Assembly: GCA_036346395.1 (NCBI GenBank)
Contig: CM070603.1
Location: 22,601,045-22,665,044, forward strand
Source of the DNA: Hsuehochloa calcarea
Lineage: Eukaryota; Streptophyta; Magnoliopsida; Poales; Poaceae
Direction of reading: 5' to 3'
Length of the DNA stretch: 64,000 bases
The notes beneath the pieces are model-generated. The model did not search any database, was not told the origin of the DNA, and was given only the letters and a program-made list of their open reading frames with translations. The stretch's first letter is position 1; each line of letters opens with the position of its first letter. The position numbers were made by a program, and so were the translations under genes. This document shows, piece by piece, positions 11,487 to 23,363 of the stretch.

Positions 11487-11883
11487 AAGGTTGCTCACAA
11501 TACGCGAGATTTTTTTTTTACTATTTTCACGGTGTTCGTGGTGTTGTTCATGATGTCAGGAGCAAGCAATCATGGTGTGAACGAAGGTCCGGGTGAAGAG
11601 TTTTAGGTACCTACCTATGGTTCTACTCTACCGCCGGACGTACGTGTGCAATTCAACACTACTACCAGCTACTTCCATCGCCGAGAGGTGTTATTGTGTG
11701 CTGATCTCGACAAGGGCATCAATGGATTGAACGCACGGATTTAGGAGGTGCAGATCATGTTGAACACTCGACTCAACGAGGGTCTCAACAATTTGAACTT
11801 GTCCATCCGTCGCATGGAAGGGAGGCTACTACCGTCGGGAGGAGCTGGCGTATGGCGATAGCATGCACCTATCCTAGGGAGAC

Positions 11884-12870
11884 GTGCTATGTCCCACAAC
11901 GATGACCACTACTATGGTACTAATTTTGACGACAACGTATTTGACTATCGTGGAGGCTTTTCGTGACGTCTGTGGTGGGATTTCTTTGACTGCCATGGTG
12001 CCGGATATGGAGGACACCGTGGAGGAGGTACTGAAAGTGAGGATGATGGTTTTGGTAAAATCAAAATACCCATACCAAAGTTTCAAGGGCAGAGCTGATC
12101 CAGAGGCTTATTTGGAGTGGGACATGCATGTCAATCAGATTTTCGACAACCACAACTACTTTGAGGAGAAGAAGGTTCATGTGGCTTCGATTGAATTCAC
12201 CGAATATGATATTATTTGGTGGGATCAATTGAACAGTGCATGCGAGCGTCCTTACACATGGGAGGAGATGAAGCGAGTCACACGCACGAGGTTCGTATCG
12301 GCGTACTATACAGGGATATTGCATACAAAATTACGACGACTTTACTAAGGCTTCAAGACAGTGACTGAGTACTATCAGGAGATGCAAGTGATTATGATCT
12401 GTACAGGTGTACACGAGTTCGTGGAGGCGACTATGAGACGTTTCTTTGAAGGGTTTAATGATGATGTGAGAACCGGGTGGATTTGATAGAATACAACACC
12501 GTACAAGAGCTACTTCACCAAGCGGAGCGTGCTGAACAGTAGATGAAGGACACGCAAGTTGGAGGTGGCCATTCTAGTTCTACCAATTGGAGGTGTGCCA
12601 ATTTGCATCATGGAGAAGTTGGTTCAAGTTCCAAACTTGTTGCATCCACTACACCTATTATTGGGAGTGCATTCAAGGAAGCATCAAAAGGCCGTGAGTA
12701 CAACGAGTAAGAAGACATCGTGAGCTGATTCTAGTACCTTTTCTATTACTAGAACTAGTAATATCAAGTGCTTTAAGTGCAAGGCAGGGGCATATGATGA
12801 AAGATTGTCTGAACTTGAGAAAGGTGTTGCTCACACATGAAGGTTATGCAACCGAGAGTGACAATGGTGA
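11884..12870 (+). pseudogene. Gypsy gag capsid plus CCHC zinc knuckle, broken
   Basis: The frame 11884-12348 contains FKGRADPEAYLEWDMHVNQI, FTEYDIIWWDQL and TWEEMKRVTRTRFV, which mark the Retrotrans_gag domain. A stop after LRRLY is followed in the same frame by GFKTVTEYYQEMQV, the normal continuation. Around 12767-12812 a zinc knuckle CFKC...GHMMKDC is readable across one frameshift. Gag would form the particle and bind RNA, but this copy is interrupted. Confidence 0.85.
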
Positions 12871-13019
12871 ATAGAAACATGAAGGTAACAAGACTGATGA
12901 TTCTGAAAAGTGAGAAGTGGTGATTTGTGACCTTGAGATGGACGGTGTTATGTAGATGACCCAAAAGGTTGATCGTGATGGCAATCGTTATTGTGGAGAA
13001 GGGCATCGCCGATGTGTGT

Positions 13020-13481
13020 TCCAAATCAATGCAAGATAAAGGGGAAAAGGTGCAAGCTAATTCTCGTTGGAGGAAGTCACAACAATGTGATTAGCACGAA
13101 TGTGGTTGATGCACTCTCCTTAACCACTTGGTAGCATCCTAAGCCATATTACATGCAATGGATGCACAATATTGGTAAGCTCAAAATTATGTACAAGGTA
13201 ACAATGCCTTTTTTTCTATTAATGGCTATGTTGGCAAGGTGGAGTGTGACGTGGTGTCGATGCATGTGTGTCACCTACTGTTGGGACGTCCCTGGCAATT
13301 TGATTGCAATGCTACTTATCAAGGGAGGACCAATCGATATTTTTTCATGCATAAGGGAGTATTCCAAGCTTCGTTGCCCAAAACCGAAGTAGAGATAAAA
13401 TGTAACATTGTGGGTGTGCAGCAACAAACTTGTCAAGAATACCCAAAAACTGATAATGGTTTTGCTTCAAGAGGGCGCGGA
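13020..13481 (+). pseudogene. Gypsy aspartic-protease-like region with lost catalytic Asp
   Basis: Near 13052-13085 the translation reads LILVGGSHNN where relatives have an Asp before GGS, so the catalytic Asp is replaced by Val. MQWMHNIGKLKI and VSMHVCHLLLGRPWQFDCNA (13155-13310, two frames) match the conserved stretch between protease and RT in gypsy elements. The sequence then passes into the polypurine tract, and pol is missing. Confidence 0.75.
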
Positions 13482-14559
13482 TGATACAACCCCAAGTGCT
13501 ACTCCAACTTTGGGTTGTGTTTCCAACTTAGAACCAGAGGTTGCATATTGTATTGGTGTAGTTTCAATGGATGGAATAGGGGAAAACATGTATTGGCCGA
13601 TAGGGAGGAGAGGGAGGAAGGTTGAGGGGAAGGGAATCTAGTGCATGCAAAGACATGGGAAGAGGCCGAGCGCAGCGCAAGGGAAGGAGGCAAGTGTGTG
13701 GAGTCCAACCGAGTGGCGCACAAGAAGAAGCCGAGTCCAATTGCACAAAATGCACGTGTGCATGGGAGGGACGACGAATCGAGAAGTAAACACGTGAAAC
13801 CAGGAGTTGTATGTGGCCAAGAATCAAGGGAGGTAGCGTGCATCTACAACTCAACAAATTTAGATAGGATCAATTCTGATATTGATTTCTTTTTTAATTC
13901 AGTTTTATTTTCAAAAAGTATATTTTTGTGTTTCCTTATCTAAGGAATCCGAGTCCTTTCATTATTATTGCTCTTGAGTACGAATAGGTAAGGGCATGTG
14001 TGCCTTTTTTCTTTAATTGTCGATCTCTTTTACGAAGAGTTTTGAGTCTGTTTAGGGAGAGGAGTCCAAGATAAAGTTGGCCGATTGGCCTAGAGTTGTG
14101 TGCATGCATGGGGGATATATAACCCAGGCCGACGCCTCCTGTATGCTTAGAATTTTTTGCTTTGCATAAAATACCAGAAAATCGCTGGTGGTTTTGGCGG
14201 CCAGGTCGTGTGTGTGTGTGTGTTCTTGAGGTTTTCCCATCTAGGGTTTGTGAGAGTTGGTGCCGATGAAGGATGAGTTGCTCTTGAGATTTCCCATGGA
14301 ATCTATATGATTCAATCTTCTAATTCGTGATCAATCCTTTGCTGACGGTTTGGGAGGCTACGACTGATCGCTTCTACTTCGGTTTCTGCCGATCAAGTAC
14401 AATTCAACCAGGGTATTAATATCGTTACTACTCTATGAAAGTCATGTTACTACACCACTACAAGAGTATTACTACGCAAAATACGAAGTGTTACTACACC
14501 ATCGCCAAAGTGTTACTACACTTTCAATGTACCGTGAAAGATTAAGCAACCCTCGTGCA
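13482..14559 (+). repeat. 3' LTR
   Basis: It starts TGATACAACCCC directly after a purine-rich tract (AAGAGGGCGCGGA, 13469-13481). It is about 110 bp shorter than the 5' LTR and differs at many positions, which suggests an old insertion. Confidence 0.85.
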
Positions 14560-15076
14560 TCAACAAGAGGTTGATCTGTGTCACGCCGACGGACGCAGGT
14601 CCTCTAGAGTACCGCAGAGGAGTACTGTAGTACAATACTATGAGTTTGATCCTACAGTACTATGCAAATAATACTGTAGGAAAACATTGTAGAAACAGTG
14701 TAGATTCTGCTGCACACAGGAAGTAAGCAACAATTTTATTGGTTATTACAGTAGCCTGGTACTGTACAATATTGATCTAAACTATTCGCTGACAATTCCG
14801 CCGCCCGGATGAGCCCTAATGCGTGTGTACCATTGACCTTTGCCGTATCTACATACTACTACTGCAGAGGATATGGGTCCCACATAGACATCCAGAGGGT
14901 CATAGGAAGTGCCATAGCCATCAAGATCTGATCCGCAGCAGGCCCTACATGATGCCCTGGATCAGCGCTATCATCTCTGGGCTTTTTTGTGTGGTTGAAA
15001 TTTTTAATTGGTTTGATTCCAGTTCTTGCAATATTTGAGCTTTATAGTGTTTAGCAATTTGTGGTGATTATGATTT
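14560..15076. other. Unassigned segment with TACTGTAG/CTACAGTA inverted repeats
   Basis: Several copies of TACTGTAG and its complement lie at 14620-14770 and could fold back. No gene was seen. Confidence 0.35.
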
Positions 15077-15505
15077 TGTTGGAGATGATCCGCTCATCTC
15101 CATCTTTCTAACTCTCTCACTTGTGTTTATCTCTCAACATACACCGATATACAGGAGAAGAAACACAAGAAGAGACGCACATAGGACTACATCTTTGCTC
15201 TCTGTGCACTACTTTCATTCACGACGCACTGCAATATTTATACATCCATGATCCACTAACTGCACTCCTAAACTCATGGCCATTAGCCGCACTAATAGCT
15301 ACCAAAGACTACCTATTCTCACCCACAAAGATGCACCACTAACACACCCATGCATGCATGCATGCAAGCACCACGATCACTTGGCCACTTATGAAGCCAT
15401 GACTGCTAAATGTGCACACCTTCTAACTAGTCACCCGGCTAGCTAATCTACTATTATTCTAGCTAACAACACGGTAAACTAACCAAATCAAGATTATGGC
15501 TAACA
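15077..15505 (-). repeat. 3' LTR of the small element
   Basis: Minus strand TGTTAGCC...CTCCAACA. Bases 15506-15517 give a minus-strand purine tract (AGGGGTGAAA) immediately before it. The first 168 bases on the plus strand repeat at 16219-16386 with few changes. Confidence 0.8.
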
Positions 15506-16204
15506 TTTCACCCCTAATCTTGACATGCCGACTTACCGTTGCGGATCACCCGGAACCCCTTGCCACACGCAGCAGCTTTCTCCCAGCGCATCGCGATCGC
15601 TTTCATTGTCGGGCCTCATCGACTTCTCCCGTGGACTCACACCTCCTTTCATGCACGTCTACTGACGACCACACGTCGCCGCCGTACACAACTTCAAGCG
15701 TGAGCGAGACACCATTGTGGCCTCACGCCACCAGCTTCTCCTCGCAGCGACATCACACCGCTACCGCTCGGCATCACACCGAGGCATGCTTGTCGGCTTC
15801 ACACCGACTCCTCTAGCGACGATGGCTTCACACCACCGCCGGCTTCACGCTGAATCCTCGCGACGGTTTCAAGATCGCTATCGCGCCGCGCCATGTGCCG
15901 ACCGCGACGCCATCACCTTCGGCATCACACCGACTCTCAACGATGGTCTCGTCTAGTAGCTGGCCTCCTGCGTCAACTCCGCTGCGCTTGATTCCGCCGC
16001 CGTGCCGCATCGTGTTCGCCGCCACGCCCCACGTCGCTACCCGGCCGCGCAACGATACGGTGCGCTCAAGGCCGCAACCACCGCACTGCCACTCATTGCT
16101 CGGCCGCTGCGAGCCTCAGGCGCCGCTACACACCTGCGCCCACACACGCCGACGCCGCCCGCCTTCTGCGCCCGCGCCACGAACCGCCGCCTCGAAAATC
16201 TTGA
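15506..16204 (-). other. GC-rich interior of the small element
   Basis: This holds scattered GGCTTCACACCG/GGCATCACACCG-like repeats (15690-15945). It is open in several frames but shows no recognisable protein. Confidence 0.5.
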
Positions 16205-16216
16205 GGCTCGATACCA
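16205..16216 (-). other. Primer binding site of the small element
   Basis: Minus strand TGGTATCGAGCC, 2 nt from the LTR. The same variant primer site is used by the copia elements at 49943 and 58168. Confidence 0.8.
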
Positions 16217-16218
16217 AT

Positions 16219-16386
16219 TGTTGGAGATGATCCGCTCATCTCCATCTTTCTAACTCTCTCACTTGTGTTTATCTCTCAACATACACCGATATACAGGAGA
16301 AGAAACACAAGAAGAGACGCACACAGGACTACATCTTTGTTCTCTGTGCACTACTTTCATTCACGACGCACTGCAACATTTATACA
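16219..16386 (-). repeat. Truncated 5' LTR of the small element
   Basis: Matches 15077-15244; the remainder of the LTR is absent. Confidence 0.8.
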
Positions 16387-17377
16387 AATTTGTGGAGGTG
16401 CCCGAATCACAGGATGGAGGAAGAAGGGGATCATGGAGAAGAAGGTAGGGGTAAAATGGTTTTTTATCAATCCATAATGACATTTTTCAAATCAATCTCA
16501 CTCTACAATAGCATATTTCGAATTTCGAATTTTGCAGTGGTATATCTATGAATAAGGTACTCTACAGTGTGACATATATATCTAAATTTCTCATTAATTA
16601 ATGGAGTACAGTGGTAGCCGGAAAAGAATCTGTTGGTTTGTACTTTGCGCAGGAGATTTGGTTCAGACAAATGCCATGTGATCTTCCAAATAATGGTGGG
16701 GAGAGAGTTAATTTGGAGGGCCAGCTAACAGAGAGCAATTCTGCGGCTACAGCGGTTCGCTTGATGGTTTGTACATGGAGGGTTCAACTAACGGAATAAT
16801 GCATCCCGGTCCTCATCACAACACTGTCACCATTGCCATCTGTCTCTTTCTCTGCTTGTAAGTTAGACGGGCTTGCTTCTTACGACTAGGCGGTTGATGA
16901 TACCTTTGATCATATATATAGTGGTTTTTACATATGTACAAGTATACAACCCCTGTAAAATCTGACAGATCTAGACTTGTTGGGGGGGTGAGAACTCTCC
17001 CGGCCTGGGCGGGCGATGCACGTATATGTTTCTGCAAGTTGTCGGTGGTGTGAGAGTGAGGCTGCCACACGAAGTGTCACGCACGGAGGACCCTATGCCA
17101 TTTGGTGGCATTGGTAGGAATGATGAGGCTAAATGTTTAATATATGGTCCCTAATTAAACACTCCAACTTATCAGCTAATCGATCCCATGATCTCACTGG
17201 GATGATGAGGCTCTAGCCTCAAGTTGTGTATTCCTTGCATGTCGAATTTTGCCAGGCTTTAGTTACCAGAACCACTGAACTGAAGCTGTGTATAATTTTT
17301 TTATTAATTAATTCTTTTTTTAATAATGTTTTAAACTTAACCCATCACTAACTTTATTTTTAATTCTAACCCCTTTG
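16387..17377. other. Unassigned segment
   Basis: No recognisable gene or repeat was found. Open frames of 60-84 codons (16611-16799 plus, 16816-17070 minus) have no features that I recognise. Confidence 0.3.
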
Positions 17378-17560
17378 ACCATGCCACGATCCGTAGCGTG
17401 GCCAAACCATCTTGTCACTCCACAGGTATCGGCGTGACAAAATATGCCATGCAAGCTCTCGCCGCGCGCTGTACCAGCGTGGAGGCTTAGGTGGCAGTTA
17501 TCGCGCCAAGTATCGTGGCGTGACAAGAGATAGTTGGCGTGACCATGGCGACTTAGCTCC
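17378..17560. repeat. Left subterminal repeat region of the MULE
   Basis: It contains TGCCACG, CGTGGCC, TTGTCACTCC, GGCGTGACAA (twice) and GGCGTGACC in both orientations. This is the same vocabulary as the right-hand array. Confidence 0.6.
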
Positions 17561-17564
17561 CTCG

Positions 17565-18000
17565 GCCCGACGGATGGTCTTCATTCTCCCCATCCCCCCG
17601 TGCCTCCCTCGCTCCCTTTGCATGTTGTCCTCCCGCCGCCGGCCCTACTCCCCTCGCCTAACGCCCTCCTCCCACGGCCCTCCCCTCCGGCCAGACGCCC
17701 TCCTCCCGCCGGCTGTCCTCCCTCTGCGCCTCCTGCCGGCCCCGACGTCGGCAGCCTCCTCCGCGCCTCCGGTCGTCCCAATGCGGCGGCCTCCTCGCGG
17801 CTCCCGCCACCACCCTACCCCGACGCCCCTCCTCCCGCGGCCCTCCTCCCATCGGTCGTCTTCCACCCGCCGGCTGTCCTCCCTCCGAGCCTCCCGCCGG
17901 CCCCAACACCGGCTTCCTCCTCCACGCCTCCCACCAGGCTCGACGGCGGCCTCCTCCCTGCACCTCCTCACGATTCCCGGCCACCCCTAAGTTGTGCTGA
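17565..18000 (+). other. C-rich low-complexity segment, possible first exon/UTR of the MULE
   Basis: CCTCC/CCGCC-rich tracts are open in three frames on each strand (for example 17600-18046 plus, Pro-rich), which marks composition bias rather than a protein. A splice-donor-like GAGGTTAG at about 18000 precedes AT-rich sequence. Confidence 0.4.
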
Positions 18001-20271
18001 GGTTAGTCCATTTCTTCTCGGTTCCCACCCTCTTTTTCTTGCTTGAGTTTGTTTCTGCTTTTCCATTACTGAAGTAGCATGGGAGCAGCAAACCCATGGG
18101 CTATAACTTGCGTTGATACAGATGCTGTGTATTCTTATGTGATATGTTCGTAACATTTGCGACCTCAACCAAAACGGAATGAAGAAAGGAAAAAAGTAAA
18201 ATAGAAGGAAATTGTTTGTGATATATTGAGGGTTCAGAAGTTCACTCTTCCAAAAACCTATTTGTTTTGTCTATTTAGGAGTTGTATGGTTTTGTATGCT
18301 TATTTATATTGATTTTTATGCTCTCTGATGACCACTAACTTACGATAATTTTGACAAGCATGGCTTACTTAATGGCTTCTTTTTACATACAAAATCTTGT
18401 ACTGTTAGTAAAAGTTCCAAATCTAATGTTTTAATAGCTTTTATTGTTTAGTGAGGTGATATGAATCCATTGTTCTATTATGCATACTAATCCGATCTGT
18501 CATAACTCCACCAAAAGTAAATTCAGCGACTACTTCTAGATATGAATTGTTTCATAGGGTCATTGCAATAGGGATTGAACTTTCATGTATCCCATAGATA
18601 AAGTAATAGAAGAGCATTTCATCGGACTTATGATGTGCTATTAGTTCAAACTAACTCTAAACAGGGATGCAGCATGATATTGTTAACAACTATTAACATG
18701 TCCGACTTCTAGTTTTTTTTATATTAGTTAACAAGTCCAAACTTATTTTTAAATTGTTTTTATCTATCTGGTGCAGCTCAAGTTTATTAGACTAGACTTA
18801 TATATTGATATTTTTGAATGTAGGACATAAAAATATTAGTCATAGCCTATGTCTTTGTGTGCAAGTCTTCAAAGCTATGTCTTTGTGTTCAAGTCTCAAG
18901 AGTTGTACGTAAAAATATTTGTGACTTTGTCCTTGTTAGGGAATGCATGACCTATTCAAGTATAGTTTGTTGGTTCATTTTGTGGAGATATATGAAGCCA
19001 TTAGCTCGGCTAGAGTGAATTTATAAGACATGTTGAAATGATCCTACTTGGAATTTGTCATTTTCATAATTAACACATGATCGTAAATGTGATGTCCTAA
19101 ATGTGTTTCCTACCTTGTGTTAATTAATTTTGAACGTGTTAGATTAAATTATATATTGATAACCATGACTATATTGGACATCCTTTTAGTTAGATTTTGA
19201 TACCATTCCTCACCAACCTATATTTAGTTGGGATGTTTTCTTAACCATATTTGGTTTGTTATATAGAAGTAATGACTTTGCTTGGAACCAAAGATACTTC
19301 AGACAAAAGTTTTTAGATTAACACAAAACTAACAAAAGGTTGATTCTGATTCTGCAACATAAAGGTACATATGTGTCGAGAGAAACAACAAGCAAAATTG
19401 TGTTAAGCTCTTTGAGGATTTATCAACTTCTGCCAAAACACAGCCCCAACACCTATAACCCCATTGGCTACCTAACTTCTCATATCATTTCCTCCAAATC
19501 AAAAGACGATAGTTCATGCATGTAATTTTTTGAATACCAAATTTTTCGAACGAGTGGTTCGTAGCACTCCAAGTGTGTAGCTCTGGCGTAACCAGGAGCG
19601 AAGTCCCAGGCGTACTCAGCAATGAACCCTGAGTGGTCCTAAATACGTGATTTGGGTGGTCTCGAGAACGGCATCTCGAGCGTACCTGGGCACGTAGATT
19701 CAGAGTAGTGTAGGTTCACACTCAGAGGCAAGCTTTGAGCGGTCCCAAATACGTGGTTTGGATGGTCTTGAGAACGGGATCTCGAGCGTGACTAAGCACG
19801 AGAGACTCAAATAGTGTAGGATTTGGATATTTTTGCCTCTCATTGTTTCCAAGAGTTATTAGTTCGCTGTGTATGGCCTAACACACCTTAATCAAGGGTT
19901 AGTCTCTGCCATGGAAATATGACAGTTACAGACCACAATTGGCCCTCTATTGAAAATTGACATAAACTAGAGTACTATTTAGTATCTCTTTTCCAATCAT
20001 TGGCAAACAACACGAAAACTTCATGTAATGTTCCATCATCACTGTAAACCAGCATGCTTGTTACTATAACTACAATAAAGTACTATCACAGTACAAAACA
20101 TAAGAGGAAACAAGCTGTAATTAACCATACGTTTGCACCTTCGAACTGGTAGCATGTGAGAACTAAAACACAGATTTTGTTATGTACAATGTTGATTCTG
20201 ATATTTTGAACTCGTGGTATGTCGTACATATGGTATGCAGTACTGACTTTGCAATATTTTTTTGGATGTAG
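18001..20271 (+). other. AT-rich probable intron upstream of transposase
   Basis: No coding signal was seen. It ends in a T-rich tract and TGTAG directly before the ATG at 20272, a good 3' splice site. Being one long 5' intron is inference. Confidence 0.45.
19625..19830. repeat. Two-copy tandem duplication of about 110 bp
   Basis: TGAGTGGTCCTAAATACGTG at about 19630 recurs as TGAGCGGTCCCAAATACGTG at about 19736. Both continue through a GAGAACGG(C/G)ATCTCGAGCGT block with an internal palindrome. Confidence 0.75.
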
Positions 20272-21001
20272 ATGGAAAAAGTTGTACGTGTATTTACTGG
20301 TGGCCTGATTAGCCAAACGAGTAATTCTGTTGACTTTGGTGGTATGGAAGCGACCGTTCTTTTGTTTCGCGAATCACCAAACTTTCAAACTCCTTTGACA
20401 AGGATTAAATCAACATTTGGATGGGATAAGTCCGGGGTCATTGTTGGAATGCAGGACGATATGACGCTGGCCTGGGTTGTAAGGTACACGCCTTATTGGT
20501 ACAATCTTGTCCGACGATGATTGGGACATGTACAAGGATATTTTGCTCGCATCTCAGGTCCGGTTGTTGGAGGTGGCGGTGAAGAGGACAATTGTTGTTG
20601 AGGATTTGAAAAATAATTTGGATGTGGTGAATGGCAACACAGATGAACTAGAATCTGCTCTCCATCTTTCGCCAGGCCCCCAATGGAGCAACAACCTTCC
20701 CAAGAGCTCATTGGCGTCAGTCTTAACAACGATGCCCCCCTTGGTGGATCTGTCATACGTGCCGATTTATTCCCCGCACTATGTTAGTGACCCCATGACT
20801 GATTTCAACGGCGTTGTAATGAACAAGAAGCTTGAGGAGGAGGTGTTTCAAGATGGAACAACCCATGTAGTGGAGTCCGACGAAGGCTGGAGCTCGACCG
20901 AGAATGATACCCCCGCTCCGCTTTTCTCCTCTAAGGAAGGCCAGGTTCTTCACAATGTAATGGGTGAGGTCCCGTTGGTGCATACATTCGATCATGTTTG
21001 A
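20272..21001 (+). pseudogene. MULE transposase, N-terminal region
   Basis: The frame 20272-20520 starts at an ATG directly after a splice-acceptor-like TGTAG and reads MEKVVRVFTGGL. The frame 20507-21001 continues with DDDWDMYKDILLASQVRLLE. In MULE proteins these form one N-terminal module before the DNA-binding domain, so a frameshift near 20470-20510 separates them. The second piece ends in an acidic, low-complexity stretch and a stop at 21001. It sits upstream of the DNA-binding domain with no gap. Confidence 0.75.
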
Positions 21002-21700
21002 ATGACTGATAATGCGGTCTGTGGAAAATGGGTTGAAGAGTCAGAATGGCACTGTGGACTGGAGAATGACGTAATACGGAAGAGCATGTTGTTTCCAAGC
21101 ATAAATGATATGAAGGTTTGGCTGCAAGAATACTCAGTTCGGCACCATCGTCCATTTGTAGTGAAACACTCTGATGTAAACAAGAGGTATACCATGAGGT
21201 GCAAAAGGGGGTGCAGATAGAAGGTATGGGGTGCAAAACTAGGGACAAACAATGAAAAATAGCAAATGTGAAGCGGCCTCACTCTTGTGGTACCGCACGA
21301 GTGTTTGGGGAGCACCTTCACGCTACCACCAATTTCATTGCGAGGCGTATTACTGGGGTCATGGCTGTCGATCCTGATGTGACCGTCGCTACCCTCATTG
21401 AGGTTATCTTCGGTTTCATTAAGTATCGGGTGAAGTATGTAAAGCATGGAGGGTAAAGCAGAGAGCGATGCAGTTACTGTGGGGTGATTGGAATAAAGCT
21501 TACGGGTTGTTTCCTTGTATCCTAACCGCTATGCAGTCCAAGAATCTGGGTATGGAGTTTTATCCTTAGAACCGAATGGAACCCAACGAAGGGGTTATGA
21601 AACATGTCCTCAGGCGGGTGTACTAGTCATTTGGGAATTGCAAAGAGGCCTTCAAGTATTGTAGTCATGTCTTATCAATTAACATCATATCCCCAACCAG
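21002..21700 (+). pseudogene. MULE transposase, MuDR-type DNA-binding domain and linker
   Basis: MLFPSINDMKVWLQEYSVRH and VVKHSDVNKRYTMRCKRGC (21086-21220) match the plant MuDR DNA-binding domain with its conserved Cys residues. A stop follows. The continuation (HSCGTARVFGEHLHATTNFI, 21280-21345, then GVMAVDPDVTVATLIEVIFG) is in another frame. Several more frame changes occur to 21700. It would bind the element's ends if intact. Confidence 0.82.
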
Positions 21701-22930
21701 GAAGTACTACGATGCCTTAATGCTCGCCGTGGGCATTGATGTGGAGGACCAGCTGATTCCATTAGCATTTGCACTGACAGAGGGTGAGAACAATGCGAGC
21801 TGGGAATGGTTCATGAATATAGTTCGTTTATACCTCGTTGGGCCTGGACGGGTTGTTTGCATTGTCTTGGACAGGCCCCGCGACATTCTAAACGCTATCA
21901 AGACCAGACTTTACGAACACCCGGATGTGCTTCATAGGTGGTGCATGCGCCACTTAGTGGCTAATTTCTTTAAGCAGTGCATTAGGGAAGATCTCACAAA
22001 AAAGTTTAAGTTGTTGTGCGGATGTTTGGAGAAGAGGGACTTTGAGATCAAGTTGACGGAGCTAAGGGGACTGACCAACAAATGTGGTAAAAGGTGGTTG
22101 GACGACTAAGTGGGCACAGGCGTATGATGAAGGTGGCTATCAGTATGGTACGATGACAACAAACATCTCGGAGGTGTTCAACAACGTTATCAAGGGCATT
22201 CGTGCTATGCCAGTATTGGCTATCTTGGAGTACTCATTTCGGAAGACTAATTCATACTTTGTGGATCGGTGGACCCATGCAAGGGATGCGTACAACGCCG
22301 GTCAACATTGGGGTGCGGCTGCTGCCAAATACCTTACTATCGTGGAGGCAGAGTCATACAATTAGGAAGCGGAGGAATACGATCCCACTTTGCATATATA
22401 CACGGTTAAGGCAGCTGGGGGCACATCGATAGGGGGTGAGCGTTATGGTAGCCGAAACCATAGAGTGAACCAGACTACGGGAGACTGTACTTGCACGGTC
22501 CCAACGTTGCTACATGTTCCATGCTCTCACATTGTCACCGCCTATCGCGTGAGCGGCGTAAGTTACATTTCTAAAACCTTCATTGTGGAAGAATTCTCAA
22601 AGCTAGCCACGTTAAGGACTTGGGAGAAGAGATTCGAGCTTAATTTGATTCCTCGTATTCGCCACCATACATGCGGGAGAAATACATTCCCGACACAGAA
22701 ATGATGAGCAAGCGGCGCGGTCGAAGGAAGAGGAAGAGGCTTCGTAATGATATGGATCTCTAACAAGGCGGTAAGGACATGTGCTGTCTTGGGGACTTCG
22801 ACGACGACACGATCCTGTGGTGCTCGGAGTGTCACGAGCACGGACACACCAGGGCAAAGAATGTGAGTAGGGATTCCCAGCCGCGTAGGGTACGACGGCG
22901 CCGCTCTCGTGTGCCACCCCCCTGAGGTAG
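21701..22930 (+). pseudogene. MULE transposase, catalytic domain, SWIM zinc finger and C-terminal knuckle
   Basis: The frame 21720-22109 (129 aa) contains AVGIDVEDQLIPLAFALTEG and ENNASWEWFM, the core of the MULE domain (DDE-type). VLDRPRDILNAI stands where relatives have a conserved SDR motif. 22084-22365 continues with NISEVFNNVIKGIRAMPV. 22390-22704 carries a SWIM zinc finger, CTCTVPTLLHVPCSHIV (CxC...CxH). Near 22822-22866 a knuckle CSECHEHGHTRAK lacks its final Cys in frame, while a one-base shift restores it. Stops and shifts between the pieces make this a dead gene. Confidence 0.88.
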
Positions 22931-23129
22931 CACTCCACCGTGCCGTAAACTCCGAGATCGCGCAGATATTAGTTCGGTCAATGTCGTTGAGGGCACGCGC
23001 GGCGAACATCCCGCTATGAGGTTCACGCCGAGCATGGGTCCGAGAAAGTGGAAGTGAATGGATGGATGGTGCCTTTTTTCAATATATACATATATATCTA
23101 TACATGCTATTGCATGATGACTACATGGA

Positions 23130-23330
23130 TTGAATGGATGATTGTGTTTGAATGAAATGAAATGAATGCATTTTTGTAGAATGAAATGAGACAAATGGAT
23201 GATTGTGTTTCAATTAACTGATTGAATGGATTATGGTTGAATGAAATGAAATGAGATGAATGGATGGTTCTGTTTGAATTAACTAATTGAATGGATGATT
23301 GTATTTGAATCAAATGCTTGCATGCAATGG
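23130..23330. repeat. GAATGAAATGAAATG-type minisatellite
   Basis: Units combining TTGAATGGATGATTGTGTTTGAAT and GAATGAAATGAAATGA recur roughly every 60-70 bp, about three times. They lie 3' of the transposase. Confidence 0.7.
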
Positions 23331-23363
23331 TACAATGGAAAAACTGGTTTTACCTGTTTGCAG

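Larger units (their letters stand above)
10284..14559 (+). mobile_element. Gag-only gypsy retrotransposon (TR-GAG-like), non-autonomous
   Basis: Two related repeats of about 1.1-1.2 kb flank a 2-kb interior. The interior has a tRNA-Met-like primer site, a gag, a zinc knuckle and a protease-like region, then runs straight into the polypurine tract and the second LTR. RT, RNase H and integrase are absent. Elements with LTRs and gag only are known in plants as TR-GAGs. The flanks (CGTCG left, TCAAC right) do not form a target duplication, so an end may have been altered or misplaced. Confidence 0.85.
15077..16386 (-). mobile_element. Small non-autonomous LTR element (TRIM-like), 5' LTR truncated
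   Basis: A 429-bp LTR on the left and a 168-bp matching piece on the right flank a 700-bp interior. The minus strand shows a primer site next to the right copy and a purine tract next to the left copy, which fixes the orientation. No gag or pol is seen. The right (5') LTR stops matching at 16386, so its U3 is missing. Confidence 0.75.

Noticed and set aside
10279..14564. CGTCG as the target duplication of the gag-only gypsy element
   Set aside because: The right flank reads TCAAC, and small shifts of the boundary do not give a match.
15050..16400. CAATTTGTGG left of the small LTR element and CAAATTTGTGG right of it as a target duplication
   Set aside because: The left copy is about 13 bp away from the LTR boundary, and the right LTR is truncated, so it cannot be a direct TSD.
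17412..18046. Overlapping Pro-rich open frames on both strands
   Set aside because: Open in nearly all frames because of CCTCC/CCGCC low complexity; no motif. More likely leader DNA of the MULE.
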